Source: Norana najaformis
Lineage: Eukaryota > Annelida > Clitellata > Crassiclitellata > Hormogastridae
DNA length: 64,000 nt
Direction: 5' to 3'
Assembly (NCBI GenBank): GCA_964023275.1
Contig: OZ029928.1
Location: 124,001-188,000 of the forward strand
Positions within the stretch are counted from its first letter, which is position 1; each line of letters starts with the position of its first letter. A program made the position numbers and the translations under genes. Below are positions 1 through 12,359 of this stretch, in pieces. The notes beneath the pieces were generated by a model that searched no databases, was not told where the DNA came from, and saw only the letters and a list, made by a program, of their open reading frames with translations.

Positions 1-679
1 TCCTCATCATCATCGTCATCATCATTTAACAAACAAAGTATTGAAACACAAACACTGAGAAGAAAAAATAAGTTTACTAACTGAAAAATAATTGCCTTGC
101 ATAAACATTTGCACAAAAGTCATGGATGCTAAAATTAAGCCACATAATGTAGATCTCACAAAGCATCATTTTCTGTCATTATGCAAACAATTCATAGACC
201 TACAACTCAGTTAACACAAATTTATCAAAACCCAGTTTATCTGGGACAAACTGAACACTGTTTCATATCAATGTCAGCCTGAAGCAGTAAACATCCAACA
301 TACAACAATTTCTTGCTCTTCACATAAATGTTACTGGTGCAAGCTTATAAAAAACACTTTGCCAAATCAATTAAAACAACAAATAATGCGACATTAGTAC
401 GATAAAAACATTCAGAATTTTGTGTCTTTGATAAGCTTACAACCACGTTTTTTCCCCATAAAAACACATCCTGTATCTCTACCATCGTTTTTGTCACAGC
501 ACTTTTGCCATGAGACTTAGTGCACCCCTAAACAAAATAAACAAGTTCATCCACAACTTTTGCATAGAATGCGACAGTCCACAGATTTTGCCTTTAGAGC
601 CTTCAGACTGTCACACCACCAGTGTTTATAAAACCTATGGGTTCTTCAAGACACATCACCACATGCACCATGTGCTTGA

Positions 680-1655
680 CAATCAACAAACAGATAACGT
701 ACAACGTACAAATAAAGATTAATCAACAAAATACAAATAAAAATTAATCAACAATGTACAGATAAAAATCAATAAACAACACAAAGATAAAGATACATCA
801 AAGATGTACAGATAAAGTTTAATCAACAGCGCACAATAAATAACGTAAAGTTAAAAATCAATAAACAATGACAGAAAATGATCAATAAATGTGTAATTAA
901 AAATCAATAAAGATCACTCAACAACATACAGATAAAGATCAATAAACAACGTACAGATAAAGATTAATCAACAACGTACAGATAAATATTAATAAACAAC
1001 ATACAGATAAAGATTAATCTACGCATTAATCAACAACATACAGATAAAAAATTAATCGACAAAGTACAGGTAAAGATTAATCAACAACGTACAGATAAAG
1101 TTAACGTACAGACAAAGATCAATCAACAACGTTCAGATAGAGACTAATCAACAACGTACAGATAAAGAGTAATCAACAACGTTCAGCTAGAAATTAATCA
1201 ACAACATACGGATAAAGATTGATTATCAACAACGTAGAGATAAATATTAATCAACAACATACAGATAACGATTAATTAAAAACGTAGAGATAAAGACTGA
1301 TTACCAACAACGTAGAGATAAAGCTTAATCAACAACGTACAGATAAAGTTAACGTACAGATAAAGATCAATCAACAGCATACAGATAAAGTTTAATCAAA
1401 AACGTAGACATAAAGATTGATTATCAACAACGCAGAGATAAATATTAATTAACAAAGTACAGATAAAGAATAATCAACAAGAAACAGATAAAAAAATTAA
1501 TCGACAACGTACAGATAAAGAATAATCAACAACGTACAGATAAAGATTACTCAACAAAATACAAATAACAAAATTAATCGACAACATACAGATAAAGATT
1601 AATCAAAAAGTACAGATAAAGATTAGTCAACAACAGACAGATAAAAATAAATAAT
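680..1655. repeat. 25-bp AT-rich tandem repeat array
   Basis: Dozens of imperfect copies of a 25-bp unit (core ACGTACAGATAAAGATTAAT) fill this stretch, many of them diverged or with indels. The array is absent from the matching place in copy B, so it expanded or was lost after the duplication. No coding potential. Confidence 0.9.
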
Positions 1656-1795
1656 TGTAATTGTAATCTGACATTTATAAAGCGCCACTTCAAGAATAGA
1701 CTCATCAGAGGCGCTCCCAACCCGAACCAGTGAGACCACTGTCAAATAATACAGACTTCAGGTGCTTGCGAAACTGTGGAATGGACAAATAAATA
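1654..1795 (+). repeat. G1 short interspersed element
   Basis: Starts with a GTAATTGTAAT-like head, then TTATAAAGCGCCACTT and, 23 bases on, the partner GGCGCT (1681-1686 with 1710-1715). It sits inside the 25-bp array. Related copies lie at 23814, 30785, 34543, 48925 and 52905. Confidence 0.7.
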
Positions 1796-1910
1796 ATGCA
1801 TAGTTCAAAATCAATCAACAACATACAGATATAGAGACGAATCAACAACTTACAGATATAGATCAATAAATTATGTACAGTAAAAAATCATTGAACAATG
1901 TAAGTATAAA
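1795..1910. repeat. Remnant of the 25-bp array
   Basis: A few diverged 25-bp units continue beyond the inserted G1 element. This indicates that G1 landed in an existing array. Confidence 0.7.
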
Positions 1911-2944
1911 GATCAACAAATACACTGGCACCATGCCCATGACCTTGGGATTCGTCCATTACTGGTTCAACAGCCAAAGTGTGGAAGATGAACGCCACCC
2001 ATGTGTTCCAGCATGGGACACGGTAACACTGGCTCCTACTCACACATTGCTGTTGTTTGGAATTTGGGGGGGGGCACTTCTAACCAAGACGATGACCCTT
2101 ACACAACACACACGCTGTTATAGATCTTAGCTTGACTCTAAGCACTTGAAGTAGGGAAGTTTTTCCATTTAAGTTTCCCAACATTCATTGTCTTTCAGTC
2201 CTCACTGGAGAAGTGCTGTGAGCCGTCGTCCATCCAACCCCAGTCCCTGCCTTAAGCAGGATGATGCAGGTAGGAGTTGTCTGAGCTCTAGGCCAGCTCA
2301 AGGAAGTCTACTCTTCCTCCTCAGTTCTGCTGCTGGTTTCTATGCTTCTAGTTTAATTCTTTCAGACTCATCAGCCTTCTTAGTACACTTGAATTTCACT
2401 TGGGCTCCGGTTGGTCTTGGTTTTCGTAGCGCCTGTAAAAAATCTGAAAAATCAAATGGACAAAGTTTTTGCAGTATAATCCTATCATAAGCTGGACAAC
2501 AACTGCATCTAAGTCTATATTGTCATTATTGTTATTATTATTAATATTGTTACTACTATTTTTGCCCCAAGGTATCTATGATCCCTCAGGAAGTTAAAAA
2601 ATTATCACGATGAAAAATTGCATTCTGGGATGGCTAATCTTCTTTGGTGTCTGGCTCCTCAAAAGTGCCCTGGAAGGCAATCGAATTAAAACGTTGAATT
2701 GTGCAGGCAACATGTTGGACAAGGATAGCAGTCTCCCTTGGGTCTCCAGAAACCCTGCAAGTGTCCACCCAGATTAGTTAAGAACTCCATGCCCTGTAAA
2801 TTTATCGAGCCAAAGGTCTCGAAGGCCAAAGGGATGAACTGATAGGAAGCTGATAAATCAGTATATTTGGTGTCCTTCCTTTGAGCAGGATCATCATCAT
2901 CATTATCATCATCAGCAGCAGCAGCACCACCACCACCATCATCA

Positions 2945-3140
2945 TCGCTATTATTAATTAGTAACTTCTATCATGCCAGAGTGTAATGGACAAGGCATCA
3001 TCCAACAGTGCACCAAAACCAGATGCAATCAGGTCAATATCCAGAAGAGAAGTCCATTAAGACAGAGAGGCAGCCTATGGGGGGGGGAAGCCAACTGAAG
3101 AAGGCAAGTCTAAAGTTGAGAACGAAATAACACAAGTGAC
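2945..3140 (+). repeat. T3 short interspersed element
   Basis: Begins GTAACTTCTATCATGCCAG and continues with an ACAAGGCATCA segment, a GTGCACC box and the body ending near GGCAGCCTATGGG. The closest copies are at 17690 (its duplicate in copy B) and 55530. No ORF. Confidence 0.75.
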
Positions 3141-4984
3141 TGGTGTCTATTAGTGCAGCTGCTTATGTCATGTGTTGCCTCCTCCTCCTCCTTGTCATGT
3201 GGTCTGTTTGAAAAGACGTCTTCAGTGACGTTAGGCAGGAAACTGCCATCAATATTCCTGGCCGTTTTAATTTGCTACACTGCTTCTAGGAGGAGTGTTT
3301 TATCGTTTCCTGGGAGCTGCAGTGGACATATTTTCTGGTCAGATGCTGACCTATTTTGAAAAGATGTCTGTTCTGAGACGCATAATAGAAGAAACAGAAA
3401 TATACGACCACACGTGTCATTGTATTCCTCATTCCTTCATCTGCCAGTTCACTCTCCAACTTGTTCCCTTGAATCTGAAGTCAAAACAACAACAATATTG
3501 TGAAATGTAGGCCCACAAAAGGATCACATAACATATACAGGTGCAGATCCGTTCCAAACATCTAGGGAACATGTCTTTCCCTTGCAGCTTTCCTCCCTAC
3601 TTCAATCGATTTATATATGTCCAACTTTTATTAATTAAAACTGACCCGAAGAAAAAATCTTCCAACATAGGTACAAGCAAAACATTCTTTTATGATCGCT
3701 AGCGTAAAAAGACTCGTGCAGCTCGTTTTAAACAGCTCATTGTGTCAAATACCAAATTGGTCACGCGAATCCTATAATACAGCTCTTGTACATCAATCAG
3801 TCTGTGCATCGTTCTGTGCCTGTTATCTGCCTGATTATCTATCTTCCCTAGCGAACTTGGCTATAAAATGAGTACACTGACCGCATACTATTTCCAGCTG
3901 TATGCTCGACATGCTGCTGCTGCTCTGGCTCCCACTTGAGGACACGATCGCATTAAAGATTCTGCTTCACGGTACGAGCCTGGATAATCGGCACTTCGTA
4001 GCATTTCTCATGCTTTCTAATGTATTCGACCAAGTATTCGATGGTTCTGGAACAATCTTCCATGAAAATACGTACATTTTCCTCTACAGGGAGCTCAATA
4101 AACAATTTGAACTCCGATCAAATCGCACCTTGTTAGATCTATCATGTTTATGATACAAATCTTAAATGTTTTAGCGCATTTCTCAGTCTCTTAAGGTGCT
4201 ATATAAATAGTCACATAGTCCTACACGTATACACAATCAGCCAGCGAGAATGAATACTGGCCACCCGCCTTCATCTGCCGAGACTAAGAAAACTGAAGTC
4301 CTTAGCACTTCATACAGTGGCTGCTTCTCAGGGTCTTATGCGTGTCCGTTGATTGTATGGGTTTCCTCCTGGCGAGGGAGGCTGCATACGCTCGCCTAAG
4401 ATTCGAAGACATAGCGAGCGTTATAAGTGCTTTAAACGAATCATATAAATAGCATCATTCACAAACGCTTCAAAACTTCCCACTTATGACTACAACAGAA
4501 TTGAAAGAAAGAATTAATGAATATTTGCTTGTTTTGTAATCTATTTTAACTACACATGCAATCGTCGATATTAAATTATGTGCGCTTATTTCCTTAGATT
4601 ATCAACAGACATGATCGGGGCGCGACATTTAAATAGGCCTACATAACCTAACGGAAGCCACCCCATTTGCCTTTAGAGTGAGAGGAATTGAAGTTGGAAG
4701 GTCACGATATCTCCCGCCAAAAGCTTAGTCACATCTGTGTTTACGCCACTCCTACATGCGAAATCACTCATGCGTGAAAAAGCGTCTAATGCCCTTCTGG
4801 CTTCTTCCAAGTTATCCCCGAACATTCCACGGTTACGCCAGGAACAGTAGCGATCACATCATCCAGAGGCTGGTTACTCATTCACGGCGCTATAGAAGTT
4901 TCGCATAATGGACTGCATATCCGCCATTTATCTCTGAAATTAAGCCATGCATATTAACTCAGCGCTTTTGAGAGGCGCTATATT
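3141..4984. other. No gene seen; duplicated non-coding DNA
   Basis: The sequence matches parts of 17880-21080 in copy B but no reading frame is preserved between the copies. The small ORFs here (for example 3902-4153) are not kept open in copy B. A GTGCTATATAAATAG-type 3' tail of a LINE or SINE is visible near 4195. Confidence 0.5.
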
Positions 4985-5310
4985 GGGTTTCTTGTTACAT
5001 ACACACATGGACACATACATACATACATACATACATACGCACATACATACATACATACATACATACATACGCATACAGAAAGATAGACGGACAGACAGAC
5101 ATACAAACAGACAGACAGACAGACAGACATAAAAACAGGCATGCATGGATACACAGACATACACATTTTAACATACAAAAAACATGCACGCATGCATGTA
5201 TACATGCATGCACACGTGCATACATACTTCCAAACACATACAGACAGACACAAGTAAATACATGCATGCATACATACATAGACACATACATACATACACC
5301 CCGAGCATGG
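4985..5310. repeat. (CATA)n / (ACAG)n microsatellite block
   Basis: Mixed tetranucleotide runs of ACAT, ACAG and GCAT. The several overlapping ORFs on both strands are translations of the repeat. In copy B the same block is split by two SINEs. Confidence 0.9.
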
Positions 5311-5594
5311 TCGGAGCAAAGGTGCTAGAGCCCTTGTCAGAGCAAGAGCCCCTTTGCTTGTCCGACACCTGCTGGGGTCATCTAAGCTACGTTCGACTGT
5401 ACACATCGCATACGGCTCGTAGACACTTGTACACCAACGTACACAATACTCAGCTGGCTTAAAGCAATCAGTCGCCCTATATAAATTTCACAAATAAATA
5501 AAAAAATTACCACGGCCCATTAAATTTCTTAACACTTCAAAAAACATTTTTGCTTGAGCATCCTAGATTGATTCTGGTCATAAAATAAAGAGTT

Positions 5595-5790
5595 TTTATA
5601 AAATTAGAAGCTGAACGGGTGTAAGAAGCATCCAGTTATATTCGCTAGGTGGCAGACCAGTTCCATAAATGCCCATTAAGACAGCTTTGAATGATCCAAC
5701 TGCATTCGCTAGACGGCGATAGTGAGGAATGAAATGTCCATAAAACGACAAAATCCGTTCTAAGTGATTTTTACGCAACACGTGTTATTC
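5595..5790 (+). repeat. CTAGGTGGCAG-bearing repeat, copy A
   Basis: Contains TTCGCTAGGTGGCAG at 5641-5655 and a weaker relative near 5706-5716 (CGCTAGACGGCG). The first matches the core of the animal CTCF binding motif (CYAGRKGGC). The 61-codon minus-strand ORF over it is also open in copy B, but it only reflects recent duplication. CTCF binding is inference. Confidence 0.5.
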
Positions 5791-6539
5791 ACGTTTTCGA
5801 CAAATTTCATCGATAATATGATCTGAAATGGACTTACGGCGTAGGAAAAACATCTACCGTCGTCGGAGAACAGGTAATCCATGACTTTATCGCGCTACGT
5901 TCAACGTTAATACGATACATTGACGCACTGTCAACCTATCTCTGCCATGTGTTTCAGCCGACTGCCAAACACAGCGAAATTCTTTGCCAGATTTGACTCT
6001 GAAAATTTGAGATTTTCAAAAGTTTTCATCTTTTCGTCGAAACTTGTTGGATCTGATGCAGGACTCGAAACTACATGGGGCGATGTGTTTTGGGGGTCTG
6101 GGGATCAGAAATAATTGAGAAAATTGGGAAAGAAGTTGACGAAGTTACGTACGTCCCGCAGCCCGACCTGTGGATCGCTGATGGCCATACATGACTCCAG
6201 GTCACATGATTTGGCTAGGCCTTAGCTAGTGGTCACATGACTTGGCACCGAGCCAGTGAACGATTTACGGATCCATGTAAACAGACGTAGAGTGGTGAAT
6301 GGAGATACAAACAGAGATAACTGTGGGAAAGAGAGATAGAAACAAACAGACACCAGAGTGACTTACAGGAACACTTTGAAGACAGGAATGCATTTAGCCT
6401 GCGACTATTTTTAGATGCCTACATAGATAGAGTGTTTTACAGAGATACAAACAGAGATACATACAGTGGTAAATAGAGAAACAAAAGGCTTCCTACAAGA
6501 GCCTATTTATAGGTGTCTATAAATAGACAGCGACAGGAA

Positions 6540-6655
6540 TCGTAGTCGTAATCGTAAACTCGATAGTTTTGCAACGCCAAATGAAAGCTATGTCGAGGGA
6601 ACCAGCTTATTCACAGGTGCTCAGTCAAAAATAAAATCGAGGCCAAGAAAATGCA
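6540..6655 (+). repeat. T2 short interspersed element
   Basis: Head CGTAATCGTAAACTCGA, then a degenerate TTTTGCAACGCC box, AACCAGCTTATTCACAG, GTGCTCAGTCAAAA and an ATCGA end. Copy B lacks this insertion and has a tRNA-like SINE near the same place, so it postdates the duplication. Confidence 0.8.
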
Positions 6656-7366
6656 TCTGTGTGTGTACAGTTAAATGCGCATTTTTCTTAATTATCCGTT
6701 TTTTGTTCTGACAGAGGTTGAAAAGCATTAATTTAAACGAAGTTTAGTTATCAGGTCAATAAAACCTGAAGGAAAATTTGACTGAATAGGGCGCTATATA
6801 AACATTTGTCTAAAAATATGGATGTTTACTAAATGTCAATCGGAATTTGGTTTGAAGTTATTGTTGAAATTAACCAAAATCATAAATTATTGGTCTTAGA
6901 TTTCAGGTGGATATCGACAAGAGATAGTTGCAAAGTACTCCATTTATTTCTCAGGTAAAAGATTGGCAAGGGTTAATTAGAAATTTTCGATCGCCGTTAT
7001 CAGATATACTAAACCAGTTGTCGGTAATTTATGATGCACCTACAATCGCAGAAGTATAAAAGTGTTTACTTATGTTAATTAATTAGTGTAGCAATATTTG
7101 ATTATCATGCATTGATGCCTTGTGCATTATGATAAGTCCTTACAGTAGGTTGGATTCGATTACATACTGGAGCTACGTTGAGGTAAGGTAAGGAGGTCCA
7201 CAGTCTAAGGACCATTTTAAAGGCAAATTAAGGAAGGAAAAATTCCATTCATTACATGTATATCAACATAGGTAACTACCGGATCATTAATTGCGAATAA
7301 AATTTATTTTACAAATAATTTGTAAACATAATTTAGTAAAGAAACTTATTAACTTGCTCTGTTTAG
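6656..7366. other. No gene seen; duplicated DNA
   Basis: Matches 23480-24250 loosely in copy B. A degenerate T3-like stretch on the minus strand is visible near 7105-7145. No supported exon. Confidence 0.4.
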
Positions 7367-7429
7367 ATGGAAAGAAACAGGTCAGTTCCAGTTTGCATTG
7401 TTCAAGACCAACTTGGACAACTTCTCAAG
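7367..7429 (+). CDS. Gene X, possible first coding exon (copy A)
   Basis: A 63-base open segment preceded by the acceptor-like CTTGCTCTGTTTAG and followed by GTTAGC. It begins with ATG and encodes 21 residues starting MERNRSVPVCIVQDQ and ending LGQLLK. It ends in phase 0, which fits the phase-0 start of the next gene X exon in copy B (24953), so the joined protein would run LGQLLK-VVLSHLQ. I could not find its counterpart in copy B. The family is not recognised. It may be chance or decayed. Confidence 0.35.
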
Positions 7430-7589
7430 GTTAGCTGAAAAGATTGCTCTCTCTCAGTTGATTAATCTTTTGGATATTGACCTGATTACGGCTCAGTTTT
7501 AATGCATCATTGTCTGTTACTTTGTGCGTCAGATACTTAAGCGATAGAAATTACTAATTAAGTGCTTTTCTTCTTCTTACCTTCAGATC

Positions 7590-7685
7590 TAGAAACTTCT
7601 CCAGTGGTGTTATTATGATGCACAAGGCATCAATCGAAGGTCGATTCTAAGAAAAACAGAATCCACTTAATAGAACCAGTTAAAA
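7590..7685 (+). repeat. T3 element, short copy
   Basis: Contains AACTTCTCCAGTGGTGTTAT, ATGATGCACAAGGCATCAAT and the following GGTCG box of the T3 family. Confidence 0.6.
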
Positions 7686-8127
7686 CTGGCTTCATCCTGA
7701 TCTTAACGAGGGGCAAGTAGACTATCTGCCTCAATTTGTTAGAGAGATCAGCTTTTTATATGCACTGAATTATGATGTGACTTTCCTTAGATTCAGTTCT
7801 GCTTTGACTGATTTCATTGCATCGTACTTTACTGTATTGTAACATGTTGTCTTGACCAATTTATGTATTGCTTCTTAGAGAACTAACTGCTCAGAGGCGC
7901 TGCAGACATGATATCTCTAGGAAACAGAAGTGAATTGGAAGAGTCCTTTCTCCCTCCAGATCTTCAATAGTAAGTGGTGATGGTCCGTGTAAGAGTGTCT
8001 CAGCTAGGTGTTGCCCCAGGTTGTCCATTTTCTGGTCCTTGTTCCTAGTTGCATCTGATTTGAATCAATAAATGTGAATGTGCATGTTTTCATATAGCGA
8101 CCACATGGTGTTGACACTGCTTGTTCT

Positions 8128-8240
8128 TCAATGAATTTATTGGGGGTGAGATCCTTCACCGCTGCCGCTCATTGGAATGGGCGCCACGCCATTTAAGATC
8201 CCCTTGTATGGACCATACTAGCCCGAGAGTCCAATTTCTG
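8128..8240 (-). repeat. Interspersed repeat, family F
   Basis: The reverse complement matches 59775-59920: GGGCTAGTATGGTCCATAC, then AAATGGCGTGGCGCCCAT, the GCAGCGG box and AATAAATTCATTG. Non-coding. A weaker relative lies near 39700. Confidence 0.75.
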
Positions 8241-8633
8241 AAATAAGCCAGGAACGGTATGCCAACTGACATTCTTGTGTGCCAGGAGCCTTGGCGTACA
8301 CTTAACCTTCATAGCTAACTGTGTCTTTCTGTGTGATGTCTGGAATCTCTTGATCGCTCATTGTCATTCATTATGAAATCCAGTAAAGCAGTTCATGAGA
8401 ACGGAGAAAGAACCAATGTATGGCAAAAGACAACTTAGGAAGGTTTCTAGTTGTGATCTGAAGACTTGCTTTATTGTCTGCCTTGTACATTATTGCCATG
8501 GTAATTTAGAAGTTGTTCTTGGCTGTTGTTTAAAGGGCCGTGGAAGAACTGAACCCCAGGGAAGAAGTTTAGAGTGGGTGTTCGTTAAGGCAGACAGTGG
8601 CTAATACACAACAGTTTTGATGCCAGGTAAATG

Positions 8634-8880
8634 ATCGATTGATTGATTGATTGAGTGAGTGAGTAATTGAGTGATTGAATCATTTGATTCTTTTGTCCTT
8701 TCATTGTCAGCATAAAACTTACATGTTTCAAATTGCTTATCCACCATAGGCTGCCTTTCTGTCCTGTGGGCTGAACTTCTGGATGATGTTGACCTGATTG
8801 CAGCTTGGCTTTGGTGTGCCATCCGTTGATGCCTTGTGCTTTAGACACTGGCGCAATAGAAGTTACTAATTACAATTACT
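8634..8880 (-). repeat. (GATT)n microsatellite plus T3 element (minus)
   Basis: A short GATT/GAGT run at 8634-8675 precedes a minus-strand T3 copy at 8745-8880. The T3 copy is recognisable by ACCAAAGCCAAGCTGCAATC and TCAACATCCAGAAG read on the minus strand. Confidence 0.65.
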
Positions 8881-9180
8881 ATTAAAATTCATGTATTTTT
8901 TGTTTCATTTAGAGCAGTTTTAATAAAAGAATTGCAGTGAAATGCATTCATTCATTTAGATGATTTTCATATTTCAAATTACAGGTTCATTCATTCAGAG
9001 CATTTTTAAAATAAGTTATGGTTCATTCATCCATAATTTATTCCTTCATTCACTGATTACTTTGTTCGTCCATCCAACCATCTGCTTGTCTATCCTTGTC
9101 CATCTTTCAATCCAATATCATTCAACCATTCATGTTGGCAGTTTGCTGATGCCATATTTTTTACCTTTGACCTGCTCTAG

Positions 9181-9312
9181 ATTGGACAGAGTCCCAAGCA
9201 ATGCAGTCAAAAAGTTCAGTGATTGGACATTAATGCTCAGCCTGCGGAGAAGATATTTGATCTGCAAGTCAGACGCAGTGGGTGAAAAACATTTTCAGCA
9301 AGACAGGATCAG
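9181..9312 (+). pseudogene. Gene X exon, decayed copy A
   Basis: Homologous to the clean exon 24953-25087 in copy B. Both follow a pyrimidine-rich acceptor, both contain TTCAGTGAT and both end with GACAGGATCAG before GTTCAT. Here the frame open in copy B meets a stop after about 13 codons, while another frame stays open and shares KFSD with copy B's MFSD. Probably non-functional, although coding exon homology is likely. Confidence 0.45.
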
Positions 9313-10019
9313 GTTCATTATCTACGGTTCTCTGGAAACTGTATAGGTCTTTTTTTATCATAATGCATCAACTGATGGTTGTTTTAAGCAAAGCTGCCTT
9401 CCAAACCACTGGAGAGAACCAGTTGATAATCATGAAGCCTCTGAGACCAGCAGACAGGATGTGGAGTCTGAAGTGGATGACGATTCAGACTTAAATAACA
9501 TCGCGGAATTTGCAGAGCGGACAGAATTTCCGAGTCTTGGGCTAGATTGTCTAGAATATTCTTTTCTTCCTTTGCTTCTTTCTTGCCTTCTTTCTTCTCG
9601 CTTTTCTTTCCTTTCTTCAGCTCTTCTCAGTTAACAATTTCTCTTGCATTTCTGTTTCATCTGTTCTTTCTCTCTTTTATTACACCACGGCCTTGATATA
9701 AAGGGATTGAGTTTTTGAAGTTTTAGTGGAAAATGCAATTTCTAGACGGCCTTTCACCAGCGTTTCACAAGTTTTTATTTTTATTAGGGCTATATTTATT
9801 AAATGCCTCTTTGCAATGACTAAGCGTCAACTGATGATCCTGTTGTATCTGAAGGACTTGCACAAAGTCTGTGCACAGTAAACCATCCGAGAGAAGATTA
9901 TGATTCTATGATTTCACTTGAAGCGGCCATCGATTGGTGCCTAGTGCATCATGATAACGACGCTACAGAAGTCAGATTCAGTTACATTGTATTAGGGAAG
10001 GAAGCTTCATTTGTATTTT

Positions 10020-10105
10020 GTAATCAGTAACTTCTAATGCGCCAGTTTCTAATGCACAAGGCATCAACCAATGGCGCACCAAAGCCAAGTCGCAATTAGG
10101 TCAAC
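10020..10105 (+). repeat. T3 element with perfect 7-bp inverted pair
   Basis: TGCGCCA at 10038-10044 pairs with TGGCGCA at 10072-10078 around AATGCACAAGGCATCAA. Followed by AAGCCAAGTCGCAATTAGG and AACATCCAGAA. Confidence 0.75.
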
Positions 10106-10227
10106 ATCCAGAATATAAATAAATCCTCACACTCCATGTTACAAGGTCAGGAGTCAAAACACTCAGCTTCTGTGTCACACAGGTTTTCACTTAGTGTAAT
10201 GTAGTGTTTTGTAATATGCCATGTAAT

Positions 10228-10270
10228 GTAATTGAACGTTTATATAGCGCCACTTGAAGAAAATTACTAA
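10228..10270 (+). repeat. G1 element fragment
   Basis: TTTATATAGCGCCACTTGAA box of G1, truncated after about 40 bases. Confidence 0.55.
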
Positions 10271-10364
10271 TAAAAAATCTAACAGTGCTGACCGTCATCT
10301 TGAGCCCTTGTTATAATTACTAATTAGTTAATTAATTACTAATTATTAATAAGTGTTTAATTAC

Positions 10365-10574
10365 TAATTTGCTTTGGACAAGACAGACAAGGAAATCAGA
10401 GTTAAGAAAACCTTAAAAGAAAGTTGGAGGTAAAAATTTTCTGTTTATTTGCATTTTATTTGTGTGGGTTACATATAATTTTACCAAATTCTGGAAGTTT
10501 GGTGGATGTTTACAATTTTTGTTTTGCTTTTGCAGCTTGGGAAGCTGGAAGAAATGGAAAATAAGAAATCTGTG
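10365..10574 (+). pseudogene. Gene X: decayed exon and 13-codon exon (copy A)
   Basis: Positions 10365-10429 resemble the 3' half of the copy B exon 25854-26012 (shared GACAAG..AGACGA and GTTGGAG/ATTGGAG before GT) but the frame is broken. After a 106-base intron, 10536-10574 is a clean 39-base exon: TTTTGCAG acceptor, residues LGKLEEMENKKSV, GTAGGT donor. Copy B has LLKLQEMEKKNSV with identical borders. The conserved exon size and heptad-like pattern suggest a coiled coil. Unknown family. Confidence 0.5.
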
Positions 10575-11649
10575 GTAGGTTAAATGTGTCCTTGTGGAAG
10601 GGCTGATCCAGTCATTTAATTTGGTGCACTCCATTGAATTTGGCACGTTACTGGTTTCAGTTAGGGTTGCACACTCAAATTCTGAAGTTAAAATTGGCAA
10701 TAATATTATACTGTTTAAGATAATGAAGGAGGAAATGTAGAAAGACTAAAGCAAAAAAGTAGGAAAAGGGACAGCAGATGTGGAGAAGAACTGGAGCAAT
10801 GTGGGCCATGGTAAAAAAGTTGTGCTTAATTACATTTACAGTGTTACTAAAACTGCACGGCTTTCTGTTAGTCCTCTGCTACAGGCCTCAGGAACTGTGG
10901 TCCGTGGGCCAAATTTGGCTGCAGCGTCATTTTCTTTGGCCCGTAGGTTGACTTGAATCTAAATCCCTGCATTCCACCATAGACCACTTCATTCTCAGTT
11001 CCAGTTTGTTTTGGAAAGTCCTCCAGTTACCAAATTAAATGTAAATAATGTACAAATTTTCTGTAGCGAACCTGCAGCTAGCAGTGGCTCTGCAAGTCCT
11101 ACAAAAAAGAATCGAATTCATGAAAGCACACATTGAAAGCTGATGGCATAAATTGTAAACAAGAGTGGACAGAGTTTGTTGTGATGGTGAGTGCTGGGGG
11201 CTCATGTGGTTGCTGTTCAAGAATCCAAGATGCTTGAAAACTGCAAAGCCGCAGTGATGCAAGATTGCGGTTTGCAAGGGTTTGCTATGCAGCTATACGA
11301 ATTATAGCGATGCACAGTACGTTGTTTGAACTGCATGCTCTCATGCCATTCATGTTAAGCCTTTTTCTTCAACTTGAGTTACTAGTTAGCTTGACGTTTG
11401 CCTTGGGGAGGAGCCCACTAGGTCCCCTTCATAAATCCCACCTGGTGCGCAGAAGTTTCCCCAGACGTCTTTTGCTAAAATCCCACCAAGATGCAGATTG
11501 CTAGATCAGGGCTACATGTGTGGAACGTATTTTGCATTAATTGGTGATCAACAAATTAATTATGAATTCTGGGTCATTAATGAGTTGCAGTTTGTTTTGT
11601 GAACAGCAGGAAAGGTGTTTGTGGGAGTTTCTTCAAAGGCCCTAAACAG

Positions 11650-11772
11650 ATGCATCGGGTGCATCCAGCTGAGATCGCAGAGCAGCTGGTCTCGAGAAAG
11701 AGCCAACAGACACACACAGAAAGGTTATAGAAGGAAGACCTGGAAATGGAGTTGAAGAAGAAAAGAGGAAAA
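11650..11772 (+). pseudogene. Candidate coiled-coil exon with internal stop
   Basis: After AAACAG the frame reads MHRVHPAEIAEQLVSRKSQQ, then six residues, a TAG at 11728-11730, then KEDLEMELKKKRGK before a GTAGTA donor. The charged heptad-like composition on both sides of the stop suggests a former exon, perhaps a 3' exon of gene X. It has no visible partner in copy B. Weak evidence. Confidence 0.25.
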
Positions 11773-12059
11773 GTAGTACCTTAAGGAGGATCTTGAAAGT
11801 GGTCCTGTCCTCAACTTGGAGCCAGTTCAGCAACTCTTGACATCTTTAAAGTTCTTATTTATTTACAGTTTATTGTTAATATTTTTCTTCTGTTGATATT
11901 AGTTCATTTGTCTTCATATTTTCAAGTTGTATTTTGCTGGTTTTCTGATGAAATATTAGTTTGTTTAAAGTGATTCAGCTATTTGTATGGCGCTATTTAT
12001 ATATCGATTTATATGTATATATTTATGTTTTTATATGTTTATGTATCAGAATTTTAACA

Positions 12060-12205
12060 TGTTCATTGAAACAGTGCATGCCAATGTGCTCATTTTATAG
12101 CTGAGTTCCCTTGGAATTTGAAGCCTCATTTTCTGCCATGGTGGGGATTTGAGGCCGTGACCTCCAGCTGGCAGTTCAACACATTAACTATTAGACTGTT
12201 GCATA
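12060..12205 (-). repeat. S2 tRNA-derived SINE
   Basis: On the minus strand it reads as a tRNA-like head: AATAGTTAATGTG (box A region), an anticodon-arm-like stretch, then a box B-like CAAATCCCCACC, followed by a tail shared with 12360-12510. The anticodon loop in the better copies resembles tRNA-Asp (GTC). Confidence 0.6.
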
Positions 12206-12359
12206 CCTATTCATGCACAGCTAAGAAGAGAGGAAGGCCAGTCGCTTAAGCTGGTCCGTGAGAGACAGCCCTGGTTATAAAGTGTTAGCGACTTCATATT
12301 TCTTGCCCTCAGCTTATGGGGCAGGCACAGGGTGGAAAGTCCCCTCCCTTACCACCTGA

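Larger units (their letters stand above)
1..10810 (+). repeat. Segmental duplication, copy A
   Basis: Read by eye, this block aligns in order with about 17030-26640. Matching pieces include 1-130 with 17040-17190, 2180-2640 with 17200-17590, 2940-3360 with 17690-18070, 3420-4200 with 19810-20500, 4600-5000 with 20740-21090, 5380-6540 with 21960-23140, 8930-9315 with 24690-25090, and 10365-10800 with 25930-26630. Block 5600-6540 is the best conserved, with long stretches nearly identical. Differences are mostly later insertions. It carries decayed exons of gene X. Boundaries are approximate. Confidence 0.85.

Noticed and set aside
4940-5462. Several Cys/Tyr/Val-rich ORFs on both strands
   Set aside because: They are translations of ACAT and ACAG repeats, and the frame is not kept in copy B.
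5596-6114. ORFs (61 codons minus, 64 codons plus) nearly identical to those at 22204 and 22528
   Set aside because: Conservation is explained by recent segmental duplication of non-coding DNA containing S3-like repeats. There is no domain or codon-position bias visible.
10885-10950. GTGGGCCAAATTTGG, reminiscent of hAT-type transposon ends
   Set aside because: Single short match without terminal inverted repeats or target duplication.
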